A DNA stretch of 36,314 nt from Fusobacterium sp. (lineage in GTDB: Bacteria > Fusobacteriota > Fusobacteriia > Fusobacteriales > Fusobacteriaceae). Below, piece by piece: positions 8,061 to 16,601 of this stretch; within the stretch, counting starts at the first letter, position 1, and the number at the start of each line of letters is the position of its first letter. The stretch is taken from assembly GCA_019416865.1 (NCBI GenBank), contig DXWL01000017.1, forward strand, positions 1-36,314, written 5' to 3'. The notes below the pieces were generated by a model, which saw nothing but the letters and a program-made list of their open reading frames with translations, ran no database searches and was not told the DNA's origin. The translations under genes and the position numbers were made by a program.

Positions 8061-8066
8061 TTTTTA

Positions 8067-10157
8067 TTACTTCTTTATTATTTTTATACTGCTCTCTTTA
8101 TCTTTTATATACTCTATTCTCATGTAGTATCCCCCTACTGTTGCTTCAAAGAATTTTGAAACTCCCACAATTCTTAAAATCTTATTCTGTGTTCCCTCTT
8201 CAATAGTTTCAAGAGTTTCCAAAACATCTAAAAGCTCCATCTGGAACAGAGATACCTCATTGTATATCTTTCTCATATCGCAGATAATATCTGATTTTTT
8301 AATTTTTTTGTTGCTCATATTTTCTGTATTAAATGAGATATCCTCTATCTCATTATAAATTTTTTCAAGGTTCATTGTATTACTGTTCTGCATATCTAAA
8401 GAGCTGTCAGAAAAAATATTTTTATTATCCTCTTCATCAGAATCCTCTCTCTCATTGAAGGTACTTCCAAAATTCATAGGAAGCATATGTATTTCCTTCA
8501 TATTTTCAGGCTCATAAGAAGGTTTTAAAATTTCAACTTCATCTTTTTCCGCATCTCTCTTGTATAAATATTCTTTTATAAGACTCTCTTTTGCATACTG
8601 GAATGCTTTTTTCTGAGAACTTCCAAAAACTTTACATTGTTTCATGTAATCATCAAGAACTTTATTTTCAATCTCCTCTTTTTCTCTGTTATTCATCTTC
8701 TGATATTTTTCATAAAGCTCTTTTTTCTTTTCTAAAATTTCAATTGATTTTTGTTCTCTCTCTTTTTTATCAGAATCTATCTGCATTTCCATTGTATTTA
8801 ATGTAAGTTGTTCCTCTTTTTTCTTAGTTTTAGCAAGTTTTTCTTTTTCAAGAGCCATAAATTCATCTGCCCAATTATTTTCTAAAGTTTTGATAAAATA
8901 ACTTCTTATACTTGTTATTTTCTTACTGCTTATATATTTTGCTGCATAGATTGTATTTTCAAAACCATATTGTCTGATTGCATCTTTTATTGCTCCAGGC
9001 ATAGTCTTAAGTTCTCTTGCTCTCGGAGGAAGCTCATCAAATATTTTATCAATTTTTTCTTGAGTAGGAGTTATATTTTCTCTCTCTTTTTGAACCTCTA
9101 TCATCTCCTCTTCATTGTGAGGAATTACTATATCTCCCTTATCTGTATAAGTTATAACAAGGTTATCAAAATGATTTTTGTCCTCAAAAAAGAAATTTTG
9201 TTTTAGAGTGTTGTGTTTTTCCTCAAAGAAAAATTCAATCTCTGTTTGAATAAGTTTTCCCTGTCTGATAACTTTAAAATCTGTAATAAGGTCCATATTT
9301 TTCAGTTGTTCACAACTTTTTTCCAAAGATTTTATACTTCTTCCCAGTGATTTTGCATCATCACTTAAAGGAATTTTTTTAATAAGACTAAGGGCAAGAA
9401 CTCTCAAAGTCAGTTTATTAAATCTCAATTTATTTATAAGCATATAAAGGGCTCTTGTAATTGGGCTGTCCATATTAAGAAGAAGCTGTGAATCATAAAC
9501 CAAATACCCTTTTCTTATTATATTATCATAGAAATAATTTGAGATAGATATTTTTATAACCTCTTTTGTTCTCTTATCTTGAAAATATTCCATCTCATCT
9601 TTTTCTGCTTGATTAAGGGTAATAATTCTTATATTCATAATATTTGTGTTTATCTTATCATCTATAATCCCTTTCATCTTATTTGAATAAAGGGAATTTT
9701 TAAAAGTGTAGCTTGTTTGTGAAAGCCTTTGAAGTGCAAGTGTTATTTTTTTATAAAAACTTTTATATGAAGTTTGTGGTATTCCCATATTATATAAAAT
9801 CTCTGAAGGTCTTGTGTAAAATTCGTTGTTATATTTTTTATCCCTCATAATTTTTAGTATAGCAATAAAAACCCTCTCTTCAAACTCACCGGGGATAAAA
9901 TCTCCTGAAGTAGGGTTTACTTGTATATATGCTTCTTTATCTCTATTAAAGAAATATCTTATAATCTGATTTTTCTTTCTTCTGGGATTTTTAGTAAAAA
10001 GAGGATACTCTATAACATTTATATCTATTCTTACAAGACTATTTTGTTTTTCATTTTCTATCTCTGAAACATCCAAAAATTTCTCTACTATTTCACTAGG
10101 CCCTGTGTCTATTACTTCATTTTTAGGCACATTGAATACTTCATATTTTTTATTCAT
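8067..10157 (-). CDS. Replication initiator protein A (RPA)-like protein
   Basis: Residues about 45-360 resemble plasmid RPA-type replication initiators. There is an IEYPLFTKNPRRKK opening, a strand region, FEERVFIAILKIMRD, FYTRPSEILYNMGIP, a KKITLALQRLSQTSYTFKNSLY helix-turn-helix-like stretch, and ITRALYMLINKLRFNKLTLRV. Residues about 385-460 (IKDAIRQYGFENTIYAAKYI, then SYFIKTLENNWADEF) look like the DnaD-type C-terminal part of Gram-positive replication proteins. A charged coiled coil follows at about 455-530, then a poorly conserved acidic tail. At 696 aa it is longer than plasmid RPA proteins. MNKKYEVF is chosen as the start because GGAGGG lies at 10161-10166; an ATG eight codons upstream lacks one. 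It is divergent from the helicase across a repeat-rich spacer. Chromosomal resident, integrated plasmid or regulator are all possible. Confidence 0.7.
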   Translation of the reverse strand: MNKKYEVFNVPKNEVIDTGPSEIVEKFLDVSEIENEKQNSLVRIDINVIEYPLFTKNPRRKKNQIIRYFFNRDKEAYIQVNPTSGDFIPGEFEERVFIAILKIMRDKKYNNEFYTRPSEILYNMGIPQTSYKSFYKKITLALQRLSQTSYTFKNSLYSNKMKGIIDDKINTNIMNIRIITLNQAEKDEMEYFQDKRTKEVIKISISNYFYDNIIRKGYLVYDSQLLLNMDSPITRALYMLINKLRFNKLTLRVLALSLIKKIPLSDDAKSLGRSIKSLEKSCEQLKNMDLITDFKVIRQGKLIQTEIEFFFEEKHNTLKQNFFFEDKNHFDNLVITYTDKGDIVIPHNEEEMIEVQKERENITPTQEKIDKIFDELPPRARELKTMPGAIKDAIRQYGFENTIYAAKYISSKKITSIRSYFIKTLENNWADEFMALEKEKLAKTKKKEEQLTLNTMEMQIDSDKKEREQKSIEILEKKKELYEKYQKMNNREKEEIENKVLDDYMKQCKVFGSSQKKAFQYAKESLIKEYLYKRDAEKDEVEILKPSYEPENMKEIHMLPMNFGSTFNEREDSDEEDNKNIFSDSSLDMQNSNTMNLEKIYNEIEDISFNTENMSNKKIKKSDIICDMRKIYNEVSLFQMELLDVLETLETIEEGTQNKILRIVGVSKFFEATVGGYYMRIEYIKDKESSIKIIKK
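8549..8565 (+). repeat. Dispersed 17-bp motif inside the rep-like gene
   Basis: CCGCATCTCTCTTGTAT, two differences from the exact form, in coding sequence. In the minus-strand gene it encodes YKRDA, using TAC and AAG. Confidence 0.55.
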
Positions 10158-10644
10158 TTTCCCTCCAGAAAATTCTTGCATTTCTTGTATAAAATGTTAG
10201 AATAAATGGTATAGATTATTACATTTTATACAATGGATATGCTTATTTCACTAATATGATTTTATCTTATTTTTACAAAAAATACAAGAGAGATTCTTTT
10301 TATAAAAATAAAAAAAGAAAACCTACAATAAACAAAACTGAAAGTAGTTAGTTGTTATTATATTTGTTTTTTTTGTTTTATATTGTTGTCGGAGAAAAAA
10401 ATCAAAAAAAATTTGATATAAGATATTTATTTTGATAAAATTAAAAAGAAAATAAATTTAAAAATCTGTATCATTAAGCTTGTATATATCATCTCTTTTA
10501 TATGGTATTTCTATATGCATCTCTCTTGCATATTATTCTTATTGGTACAGTATTATAATAACATTATATTTGTATACACTCTGCATCTGTCTTGTATAAA
10601 TTTTATACAAGGAAGACGTGGAAAAGTATTTTATGGAGATTTTT
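10158..10644. promoter_or_regulatory. 487-bp divergent intergenic region with iteron-like repeats
   Basis: No gene is seen here. Copies of the CTCTTGTAT-type word occur in both orientations: GCATTTCTTGTAT at 10178, ATACAAGAGAGAT at 10282 (minus sense), TGCATCTCTCTTGCATA at 10516 and TGCATCTGTCTTGTATA at 10582. A near-perfect palindrome ends the region: CTTGTATAAA (10591-10600), one T, TTTATACAAG (10602-10611). A very AT-rich block at about 10300-10470 could melt easily. The layout (initiator gene, repeats, AT-rich block, helicase) resembles a replicon control region. It could equally be a shared operator region. Confidence 0.6.
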
Positions 10645-13600
10645 ATGAAGTTTTTAATCAGAGATAATTTTTTTAAATCAATACCAAAAGAGAAAATAGG
10701 AATGGTTATAAAGAACCTGAAATATTTTTATGAGGAGATAGAAAAAAATAGTGAGAATCTAAAAAATATCCCTAAAGGATTTTGGATAAAGAAACTTTCA
10801 GGAGTAACAAATGGAGAAAATCGTTTTGAGTTTAGGGTAAATAACGGAGATAGAATATTTTTCTCTCTGACTAAAAGAGGAATGGAAGAGGAAAATATCA
10901 CATTTGTCTTGTATTCTTCTCACGATCATGGAGTGAGAAATTCTAAAAGGGCAGAGATAATAAATGTAAAAGATTTTCAGATTGCAAAAAATGATTTTGA
11001 AGTTTCAAATGCAGAAAGTTTAGATAAAAGTATGTTTCTTAATTATAACAATGCTGTTACATATGAGGTGAGAGAGGATAAATTTTTCACAGAGAATACA
11101 AACAGCAAATTTTTCTATTACTATCTTAATGATGAACAGTATAATACTATAATATCTCCTACACCTCTTTTTATTGTTGGAAGTGCAGGAAGCGGAAAAA
11201 GTACAATCACTCTTAGAAAAATTCTTAATATAGAGGAGCATAATGAATTTTATAAATTTAAAAGAGTTGGATATTTTACAGGAAACAGCTATCTTAAAGA
11301 TAATATTTCAGAGCAGTATGATTTTTTCAGAGATAAATCCAAAGAGAAAATAACTGAATTTTATACTTTGAAAGAGTTTTATAAAGACAGATTTGGAGTT
11401 GATACAAGACGGATTATAAATTATAAAAAGTTTTTGGAATTTCTGTCTTTCTCATTTCCTAACAGAAAAAAAATAGGTATAGAAGATTTTAATATCTATT
11501 TTGAGATAATAGGTGTTGTCAAAGGGCTTATGATAAAAGGAAAGGCTGACAACTGGGAAAAAGATATGAATCTGACTCTTATGCCTCTTGAGGAATACTA
11601 TTCTTTGAGCCGTAAATACAGTGTTCTTGAAAAGGAACAAAAAGATGAGATATACAAAATCGCTGTCAGATATGAAGAATGGAAGAATGAAGAAAATCTT
11701 TATGATATAGATGATTTGGCACATAAAAACACAGGAGCTGATACAGAGAAATTTGATTTCATTCTTGTTGATGAGGTGCAGGATTTAACAGAAACAGAGA
11801 TATATTTCTTGTTTAGCCTTGCAGGAGTTTCACAAAATATAGTTTTTGCAGGGGATATTCATCAGATGGTGAATTTTAACTCTTTTAGTTTTGAGAGGCT
11901 TAAAAATCTTTATTACAAAAACAAGATGGAATATTTTATGTGTATTCTTACTAAAAACTACAGAAGTTCAAAGGAGATTGTAAAACTTGCAAACTATCTT
12001 ACAGACCTTAGAAAAACATATATAGGAAATCTGGGAATGGACGACTATAAAGAGGGGGCTGTAATAGAAGAGGGAAATATTACCCTTTCAAATGTGGATT
12101 TTTCATATCTTGAAAGTTTTGAAAAAAATGTAAAAGGGGCAATAATAGTTTCAGATGATGATGAGAGAAAGAGAATATCTGAAATTTCAGGAGTAAAACA
12201 TAGAATTTTTACTGTTGAAGAGATAAAGGGGCTGGAGTACAGAGATATTATCTGCTGCAACCTTATTTCCAAACACCTTACTGCATGGGAAAGAATCCTT
12301 TCAGGAGAGGTGAAACAGGATCAGAGATACAGAAAATATTTCAATCTTTTCTATGTGGGAATAACAAGAGCCAGAAAAAATCTTATTATAATGGAAGATG
12401 TTATTGATAAAAATGAACTTCTTAATAAGATAAAAGATTTTATCACATTTAAAGAGAAAGAGCCTCAAAAGGTAAAACCTGTTGAAATAGTGGAATTTTC
12501 TAATAAAGATGAATGGCTGAGTGAGGGAATAAAACTTTATAAACTGGAAAAATATGATGAGGCACAATATGCCTTTGAACAGGCTGACTATCCTTCTTGG
12601 ATTGCAGAAAGAGAAACAGAGATTGATATTGAAAACGGCGACTATAAAACAGCTCTTGCAAAAATGGAGAGAGAGGATTTTAAAAAGCCAAAAATATATT
12701 TTTATAAGCTGATAATAGATAATCTTATGAAAAAAGAGGACTATATAAAGGCTATGAGATATTTGGAACAGTTTGATCTGACATATAAATATTTTGAAAT
12801 AAAGAAAAAAATCTCTGAAAAGATTGTGAAAAAAGAGTACAACCCAAAAGAGATAAATAAACTTATTCCTTATCTTATAAATAAAAGAGAGCATATTCTT
12901 TTGGGAGATGCTTATTTCAGTATAGAAAAATATGATACAGCTCTTAAAATGTATAGAAAAGTTTCAAACTGGGAGGGAATGAAAAAGACAAGAACTGCTG
13001 TATGGAAGAAGGAGTTTGCAAATCTTCCTGAAAGAGATACCCTTATAAAAAGTCTTGAAAATATAATCGGAAGAAAAGATGTAAATACTCCTGACAAAAG
13101 CGGAGAAACTCCAATTTACAAAGCAGTGAAAGAGCTTCATTCACAAGATGCAGTGAGAATGCTTTTAAAAGCTGGAGCTGATGTAAATGAAAAAACAAGA
13201 TATAAGGGAAATATGATAGGATATCTTCACTGGCTTGTGCTTCAAAAAGATATAGATAAAGAGTGGATAGATTTCTTCTTGGAAGAGGGGGCAGATATAA
13301 ACGGAGAAACTGCTTTTAAAGAAACTCCTGTATACCTTCTTGGAGGAAGAGATGATTTTGATAATTTTAAAATCTGTGATTATCTGATTGAAAAAGGGGC
13401 AGATATAAACCGTCCTGACAGAAGCGGAAGCAATCTTTTATCCTACCATACAGAACACAGAAATATAAAAGCATTTAAATATTTTCTTGAGAGAACAACT
13501 GCAGAACATCTTGGGGACAGAAACAAAGAGGGAAAAACTGTAGAGGATCTTTTTGAAAAAATGGAAAAACTTTGTGCCTCTCTGACAGAATTAAATGAAG

Positions 13601-13692
13601 TAAAGGGAAAAAATGAAAAGAGAAAAATAGATGTCATGAAAAAAATTTATAAAAGATACACAAAAAATGCATTGAAACTGAAAGAAAAATAA
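10645..13692 (+). CDS. SF1 (UvrD-like) helicase with RelE-like N-terminus and C-terminal ankyrin repeats
   Basis: 1015-aa multidomain protein. Residues about 1-110 look like a RelE/ParE-fold domain: KGFWIKKLSG, RFEFRVNNGDRIFF, ITFVLYSSHDHGVRNSKR. An SF1 helicase core follows: Walker A GSAGSGKST at 179-187, Walker B ILVDEVQD at 373-380, motif III FAGDIHQMVN, motif IV LTKNYRSSKE, motif V EEIKGLEYRDI, motif VI YVGITRARK at 570-578. Residues about 620-800 are helical, TPR-like (YDEAQYAFEQADY, YDTALKMYRKV). From about 813 there are ankyrin repeats (KSGETPIYKAV, LLKAGADVNEK, FLEEGADINGE, LIEKGADINRP). The ATG at 10645 has GGAG six bases upstream; a GTG at 10618 is the alternative. The core is clear. 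The RelE assignment is pattern-based, and any function in replication, repair or defence is inferred. Confidence 0.85.
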   Translation: MKFLIRDNFFKSIPKEKIGMVIKNLKYFYEEIEKNSENLKNIPKGFWIKKLSGVTNGENRFEFRVNNGDRIFFSLTKRGMEEENITFVLYSSHDHGVRNSKRAEIINVKDFQIAKNDFEVSNAESLDKSMFLNYNNAVTYEVREDKFFTENTNSKFFYYYLNDEQYNTIISPTPLFIVGSAGSGKSTITLRKILNIEEHNEFYKFKRVGYFTGNSYLKDNISEQYDFFRDKSKEKITEFYTLKEFYKDRFGVDTRRIINYKKFLEFLSFSFPNRKKIGIEDFNIYFEIIGVVKGLMIKGKADNWEKDMNLTLMPLEEYYSLSRKYSVLEKEQKDEIYKIAVRYEEWKNEENLYDIDDLAHKNTGADTEKFDFILVDEVQDLTETEIYFLFSLAGVSQNIVFAGDIHQMVNFNSFSFERLKNLYYKNKMEYFMCILTKNYRSSKEIVKLANYLTDLRKTYIGNLGMDDYKEGAVIEEGNITLSNVDFSYLESFEKNVKGAIIVSDDDERKRISEISGVKHRIFTVEEIKGLEYRDIICCNLISKHLTAWERILSGEVKQDQRYRKYFNLFYVGITRARKNLIIMEDVIDKNELLNKIKDFITFKEKEPQKVKPVEIVEFSNKDEWLSEGIKLYKLEKYDEAQYAFEQADYPSWIAERETEIDIENGDYKTALAKMEREDFKKPKIYFYKLIIDNLMKKEDYIKAMRYLEQFDLTYKYFEIKKKISEKIVKKEYNPKEINKLIPYLINKREHILLGDAYFSIEKYDTALKMYRKVSNWEGMKKTRTAVWKKEFANLPERDTLIKSLENIIGRKDVNTPDKSGETPIYKAVKELHSQDAVRMLLKAGADVNEKTRYKGNMIGYLHWLVLQKDIDKEWIDFFLEEGADINGETAFKETPVYLLGGRDDFDNFKICDYLIEKGADINRPDRSGSNLLSYHTEHRNIKAFKYFLERTTAEHLGDRNKEGKTVEDLFEKMEKLCASLTELNEVKGKNEKRKIDVMKKIYKRYTKNALKLKEK
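10898..10914 (+). repeat. Dispersed 17-bp motif inside the helicase gene
   Basis: TCACATTTGTCTTGTAT, two differences from the exact form, in coding sequence (ITFVLY). Confidence 0.5.
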
Positions 13693-13801
13693 AAAATATA
13701 AACACAATTTATATAAAAAATGTTGATTTTTTAAAAAAAAAGGAGTATTATCTGTGTATAAGGGTTTTTAATTTATTTTAACTTTTTAGGAGGTAGGTTT
13801 T

Positions 13802-14971
13802 ATGGCAAAACTTAAAGATTCCCTAATTTTTAAACTTATACTAGGGGTAGTTGTCGGACTTATAGTAGGGCTTTATGCCAATGAAAATCTAATAGGTCTT
13901 ATCAACACAATCAAATTCTTATTGGGACAAGTAATATCATTTACAATCCCTCTAATCATTCTTGGATTTATTGCTCCGGCAATAACTCAAATGAAATCAA
14001 ATGCAAGTAAAATGCTTGGGGTTATGATAGGACTTGCATATGTTTCATCAGTTGGAGCTGCAACTATGTCAATGTTAGCAGGATATACATTAATTCCTAT
14101 GTTAAACATTACTTCAGCAGCAGACAGTGCTAAGAAATTAATTCCTGAACTTATATTCAAAGTGGAAATTCCGCCTACAATGTCTGTTATGTCAGCTCTT
14201 GTTCTTGCAATATTTGTAGGACTTGCAGTTGTTTGGACTAATTCTAAAAACTTTGAAAATGTTCTTACTGAATTTGGAAATGTTATGCTTGCAATAGTAA
14301 CAAGAATAGTAATTCCTATTTTACCATTATTCGTTGCTACTACATTTGCAACTCTTGCTTATGAAGGAGTAATTTTAAAACAATTCCCTGTATTCTTAAA
14401 AGTAATCGTAATTGTTTTAATAGGACACTATATTTGGCTTACAATTCTTTATACAATCGGTGGTATTGTAAATAAATGTAACCCTATGGATGTTTTAAAA
14501 TATTATGGTCCTGCATACCTTACAGCAGTTGGAACAATGTCATCAGCAGCGACTCTTCCAATCGCACTTTCTTGTGCAAGAAAATCTCCTGTATTAAAAC
14601 AAGATATTGTAAACTTTGGAGTTCCATTAGGAGCAACTGTTCACCTTTGCGGATCTGTTCTTACAGAAGTATTCTTCGTTATGACAGTTTCTAAAGTATT
14701 ATATGGAACACTTCCTTCATTTGGAACAATGGTATTATTTATAATCCTTCTTGGAATATTTGCAGTTGGAGCACCTGGAGTTCCTGGAGGAACAGTAATG
14801 GCATCTCTTGGAATTATTACATCTGTTCTTGGATTTGATGAAGCAGGAATTGGACTTATGCTTACAATCTTTGCTCTTCAAGACAGTTTCGGAACAGCAT
14901 GTAATGTTGTAGGGGACGGAGCTCTTACAATGATGCTTAACGGAATGTTCAAAGATCAAGTAAAAGAATAA
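13802..14971 (+). CDS. Dicarboxylate/amino acid:cation symporter (DAACS family)
   Basis: Inner-membrane secondary transporter of the GltP/SstT type, coupling uptake of an acidic amino acid, dicarboxylate or serine/threonine to Na+ or H+. At 389 aa it is slightly short for the family. Visible marks are the N-terminal LIFKLILGVVVGLIVGL, the re-entrant-loop sequence SSAATLPIALSCARK, GATVHLCGS, the second loop AVGAPGVPGGTVMASLGII, and the DSFGTACNVVGDGALT segment equivalent to the NxxxD binding region. The strong RBS AGGAGG lies at 13789-13794, and a terminator follows at 14998. The 110 bases before it contain only AT-rich sequence. Substrate not assigned. Confidence 0.9.
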   Translation: MAKLKDSLIFKLILGVVVGLIVGLYANENLIGLINTIKFLLGQVISFTIPLIILGFIAPAITQMKSNASKMLGVMIGLAYVSSVGAATMSMLAGYTLIPMLNITSAADSAKKLIPELIFKVEIPPTMSVMSALVLAIFVGLAVVWTNSKNFENVLTEFGNVMLAIVTRIVIPILPLFVATTFATLAYEGVILKQFPVFLKVIVIVLIGHYIWLTILYTIGGIVNKCNPMDVLKYYGPAYLTAVGTMSSAATLPIALSCARKSPVLKQDIVNFGVPLGATVHLCGSVLTEVFFVMTVSKVLYGTLPSFGTMVLFIILLGIFAVGAPGVPGGTVMASLGIITSVLGFDEAGIGLMLTIFALQDSFGTACNVVGDGALTMMLNGMFKDQVKE

Positions 14972-14997
14972 TTAAAATAATAAAAAAATTATGAAAG

Positions 14998-15026
14998 ACT
15001 GCTGCTTTTTGCGGCAGTTTTTTTTA
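14998..15026 (+). terminator. Terminator after the DAACS symporter
   Basis: Stem ACTGCTGC (14998-15005), loop TTTTT, GCGGCAGT (15011-15018) with one G-U pair, followed by eight or more T. Confidence 0.85.
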
Positions 15027-15116
15027 TATATCAAAGGAGAAAAAATTTTAAAAGTAACATCTGCAGAAATGTTTTTGTTAATCTATTATGTAAATATATA
15101 GGAGGATACATTTAAA

Positions 15117-15212
15117 ATGTATCTGATAAAAAAACATATAAATGATAAAAAGCGAATACTTTTTACATTTATTATATATTTTTTACAGTTTTTATATATT
15201 TTATATATTTAA
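15117..15212 (+). CDS. Candidate 31-aa hydrophobic small protein
   Basis: This short frame lies in the 277-base gap before panD. GGAGG at 15101-15105 precedes an ATG at 15117; the 11-base spacing is longer than ideal. The peptide has a basic start (MYLIKKHINDKKR) and a single hydrophobic helix rich in Phe, Ile, Leu and Tyr (ILFTFIIYFLQFLYILYI), like a small membrane protein or type I toxin peptide. AT-rich DNA yields such frames by chance, so only the RBS and the amphipathic layout support it. The panD promoter candidate lies just downstream. Confidence 0.35.
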   Translation: MYLIKKHINDKKRILFTFIIYFLQFLYILYI

Positions 15213-15228
15213 CATAGTGTTACATTTG

Positions 15229-15237
15229 TGCTATCAT
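15229..15237 (+). promoter_or_regulatory. Possible promoter of the pan operon
   Basis: TGCTATCAT: extended TG with TATCAT at 15232-15237, about 65 bases upstream of panD. No convincing -35. Confidence 0.35.
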
Positions 15238-15303
15238 ACTTTACAAGATAAAGTTTATTTTAATTTAGAAAAAATCAAACTATACAGAAAGGAGGGGTAA
15301 AAT

Positions 15304-15693
15304 ATGCTGATTGATGTACTTAGAGGGAAAATACACAGAGCAACAGTAACACAAGCTGCCCTTGATTATGTGGGAAGTATTACAGTAGACGAAGCTCTTT
15401 TAGAAGCAGCTGGGATATTGGAATATCAAAAAGTCCAAATAGTTGATGTGGATAACGGAAGTAGATTTGAAACATATACTATCTGTGGAGAAAGAAACAG
15501 CGGAGTAATTTGTCTTAATGGAGCTGCTGCCAGATGTGTAAGCACAGGGGATAAAGTTATAATTATGGCATATGGAAGCTGTGAACCAGAAGAGATGAAG
15601 ATACACAGTCCTTCTGTGGTTTTCGTTGATGATGAAAATAAGATTGTTCGTGTAACAAATTATGAAAAACATGGTCTTTTAAAAGATATGTAA
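15304..15693 (+). CDS. panD: Aspartate 1-decarboxylase
   Basis: Converts L-aspartate to beta-alanine for pantothenate/coenzyme A. The proenzyme cleaves itself between Gly24 and Ser25 (DYVGSITVD) to create the pyruvoyl cofactor. Lys9 in RGKIHRATVT, Tyr22, Arg54 in DVDNGSRFETY and the Asn-Gly-Ala-Ala segment LNGAAARCV are all present. At 129 aa it has the normal length. RBS AAGGAGGGG is strong. It is the first gene of panD-panC-panS; panC starts 66 bases after its stop. Confidence 0.97.
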   Translation: MLIDVLRGKIHRATVTQAALDYVGSITVDEALLEAAGILEYQKVQIVDVDNGSRFETYTICGERNSGVICLNGAAARCVSTGDKVIIMAYGSCEPEEMKIHSPSVVFVDDENKIVRVTNYEKHGLLKDM

Positions 15694-15759
15694 AATATGT
15701 AAGAGATTTTGAAACAAGAAAATAAATTTTATCTAAAAAAATTAAGACTAGGAGAAAAA

Positions 15760-16599
15760 ATGGAAATTATCACAAGAATTCCTGAGCTTAGAGAAAAAAT
15801 TAAGCAATGGAAAAGAGAAGGAAAAAGTGTAGGTTTAGTTCCTACTATGGGATTTCTTCACGAAGGACACGCAAGTCTTTTAAAAAAATGCCGTGAAGAA
15901 AATGATATTGCAGTTACTTCAAACTTTGTTAATCCTATTCAATTTGGGCCAAATGAAGATTTAGAAGCATACCCAAGAGATTTTGAAAAAGATTGTGAAC
16001 TTTGTCGTAAAATTGGTATAGATGTTGTTTTTCATCCTGAGCCAGAAGAGATGTATAATGATTTACACGCTTTTGTAAGTATTGACACACTTTCTGATAC
16101 TCTTTGCGGAAAATCTCGTCCTATCCATTTTAAAGGTGTATGTACAGTAGTTACAAAATTATTTAATATTGTTACTCCTGATCGTGCTTATTTTGGAGAA
16201 AAAGATGCTCAACAACTTGCTATAATCAGAAAAATGGTGAAAGATTTAAGCTTTGATATAGAGATTGTTGGATGTCCTATAGTGAGAGAAGAAGATGGAC
16301 TTGCAAAATCTTCAAGAAACACATATTTAAACCCAGAAGAGCGTAAGGCTGCCCTTTGCCTTTCAAAATCTATAAAAAAAGGAAAAGAAATTATTTCTGC
16401 TGGAAAAAAAGCGGAAGATGTTTTAAAAGAGATGATCGCTGTTATAGAGCAGGAACCACTTGCAAAAATAGACTATGTTTCAGTAGTTGGACTTTATGAT
16501 ATGCAGCCTGTTGAAGTTATCAATAAAGATGTTCTTGTAGCTATGGCTGTATATATTGGGAAAACTCGTTTGATAGATAACTTTTCTTATAAGGTATAG
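15760..16599 (+). CDS. panC: Pantothenate synthetase (pantoate--beta-alanine ligase)
   Basis: ATP-dependent condensation of pantoate with beta-alanine, forming pantothenate via pantoyl adenylate; cytosolic. The 279-aa start MEIITRIPELREKIK is chosen for GGAG at 15751-15754; a TTG further upstream is less likely. The ATP site PTMGFLHEGHASL (HIGH-like), NPIQFGPNEDLEAYPR, YFGEKDAQQLAIIRKMV and the KSSRNTYLNPEERK (KMSKS-like) motif are complete. The next gene starts within two bases of the stop, indicating translational coupling. No panB or panE is present in the window, so pantoate must come from elsewhere in the genome or from uptake. Confidence 0.97.
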   Translation: MEIITRIPELREKIKQWKREGKSVGLVPTMGFLHEGHASLLKKCREENDIAVTSNFVNPIQFGPNEDLEAYPRDFEKDCELCRKIGIDVVFHPEPEEMYNDLHAFVSIDTLSDTLCGKSRPIHFKGVCTVVTKLFNIVTPDRAYFGEKDAQQLAIIRKMVKDLSFDIEIVGCPIVREEDGLAKSSRNTYLNPEERKAALCLSKSIKKGKEIISAGKKAEDVLKEMIAVIEQEPLAKIDYVSVVGLYDMQPVEVINKDVLVAMAVYIGKTRLIDNFSYKV

Positions 16600-16601
16600 T
16601 G

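Noticed and set aside
10591..10611. Palindrome CTTGTATAAA-T-TTTATACAAG read as a terminator
   Set aside because: No T-run follows and it lies just before the helicase start. A protein-binding palindrome is more likely.
10158..10644. Claim of a functional chromosomal origin
   Set aside because: No cluster of DnaA boxes and no dnaA, dnaN or gyrB nearby. Only a replicon-like layout can be stated.
12301..12894. 197-codon minus-strand frame opposite the helicase gene
   Set aside because: Composition is Phe/Ile/Lys/Leu low-complexity, mirroring the sense codons. There is no RBS and no known domain.
15027..15303. Riboswitch upstream of panD
   Set aside because: No recognisable conserved aptamer pattern. 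Only AT-rich sequence and a small frame are seen.
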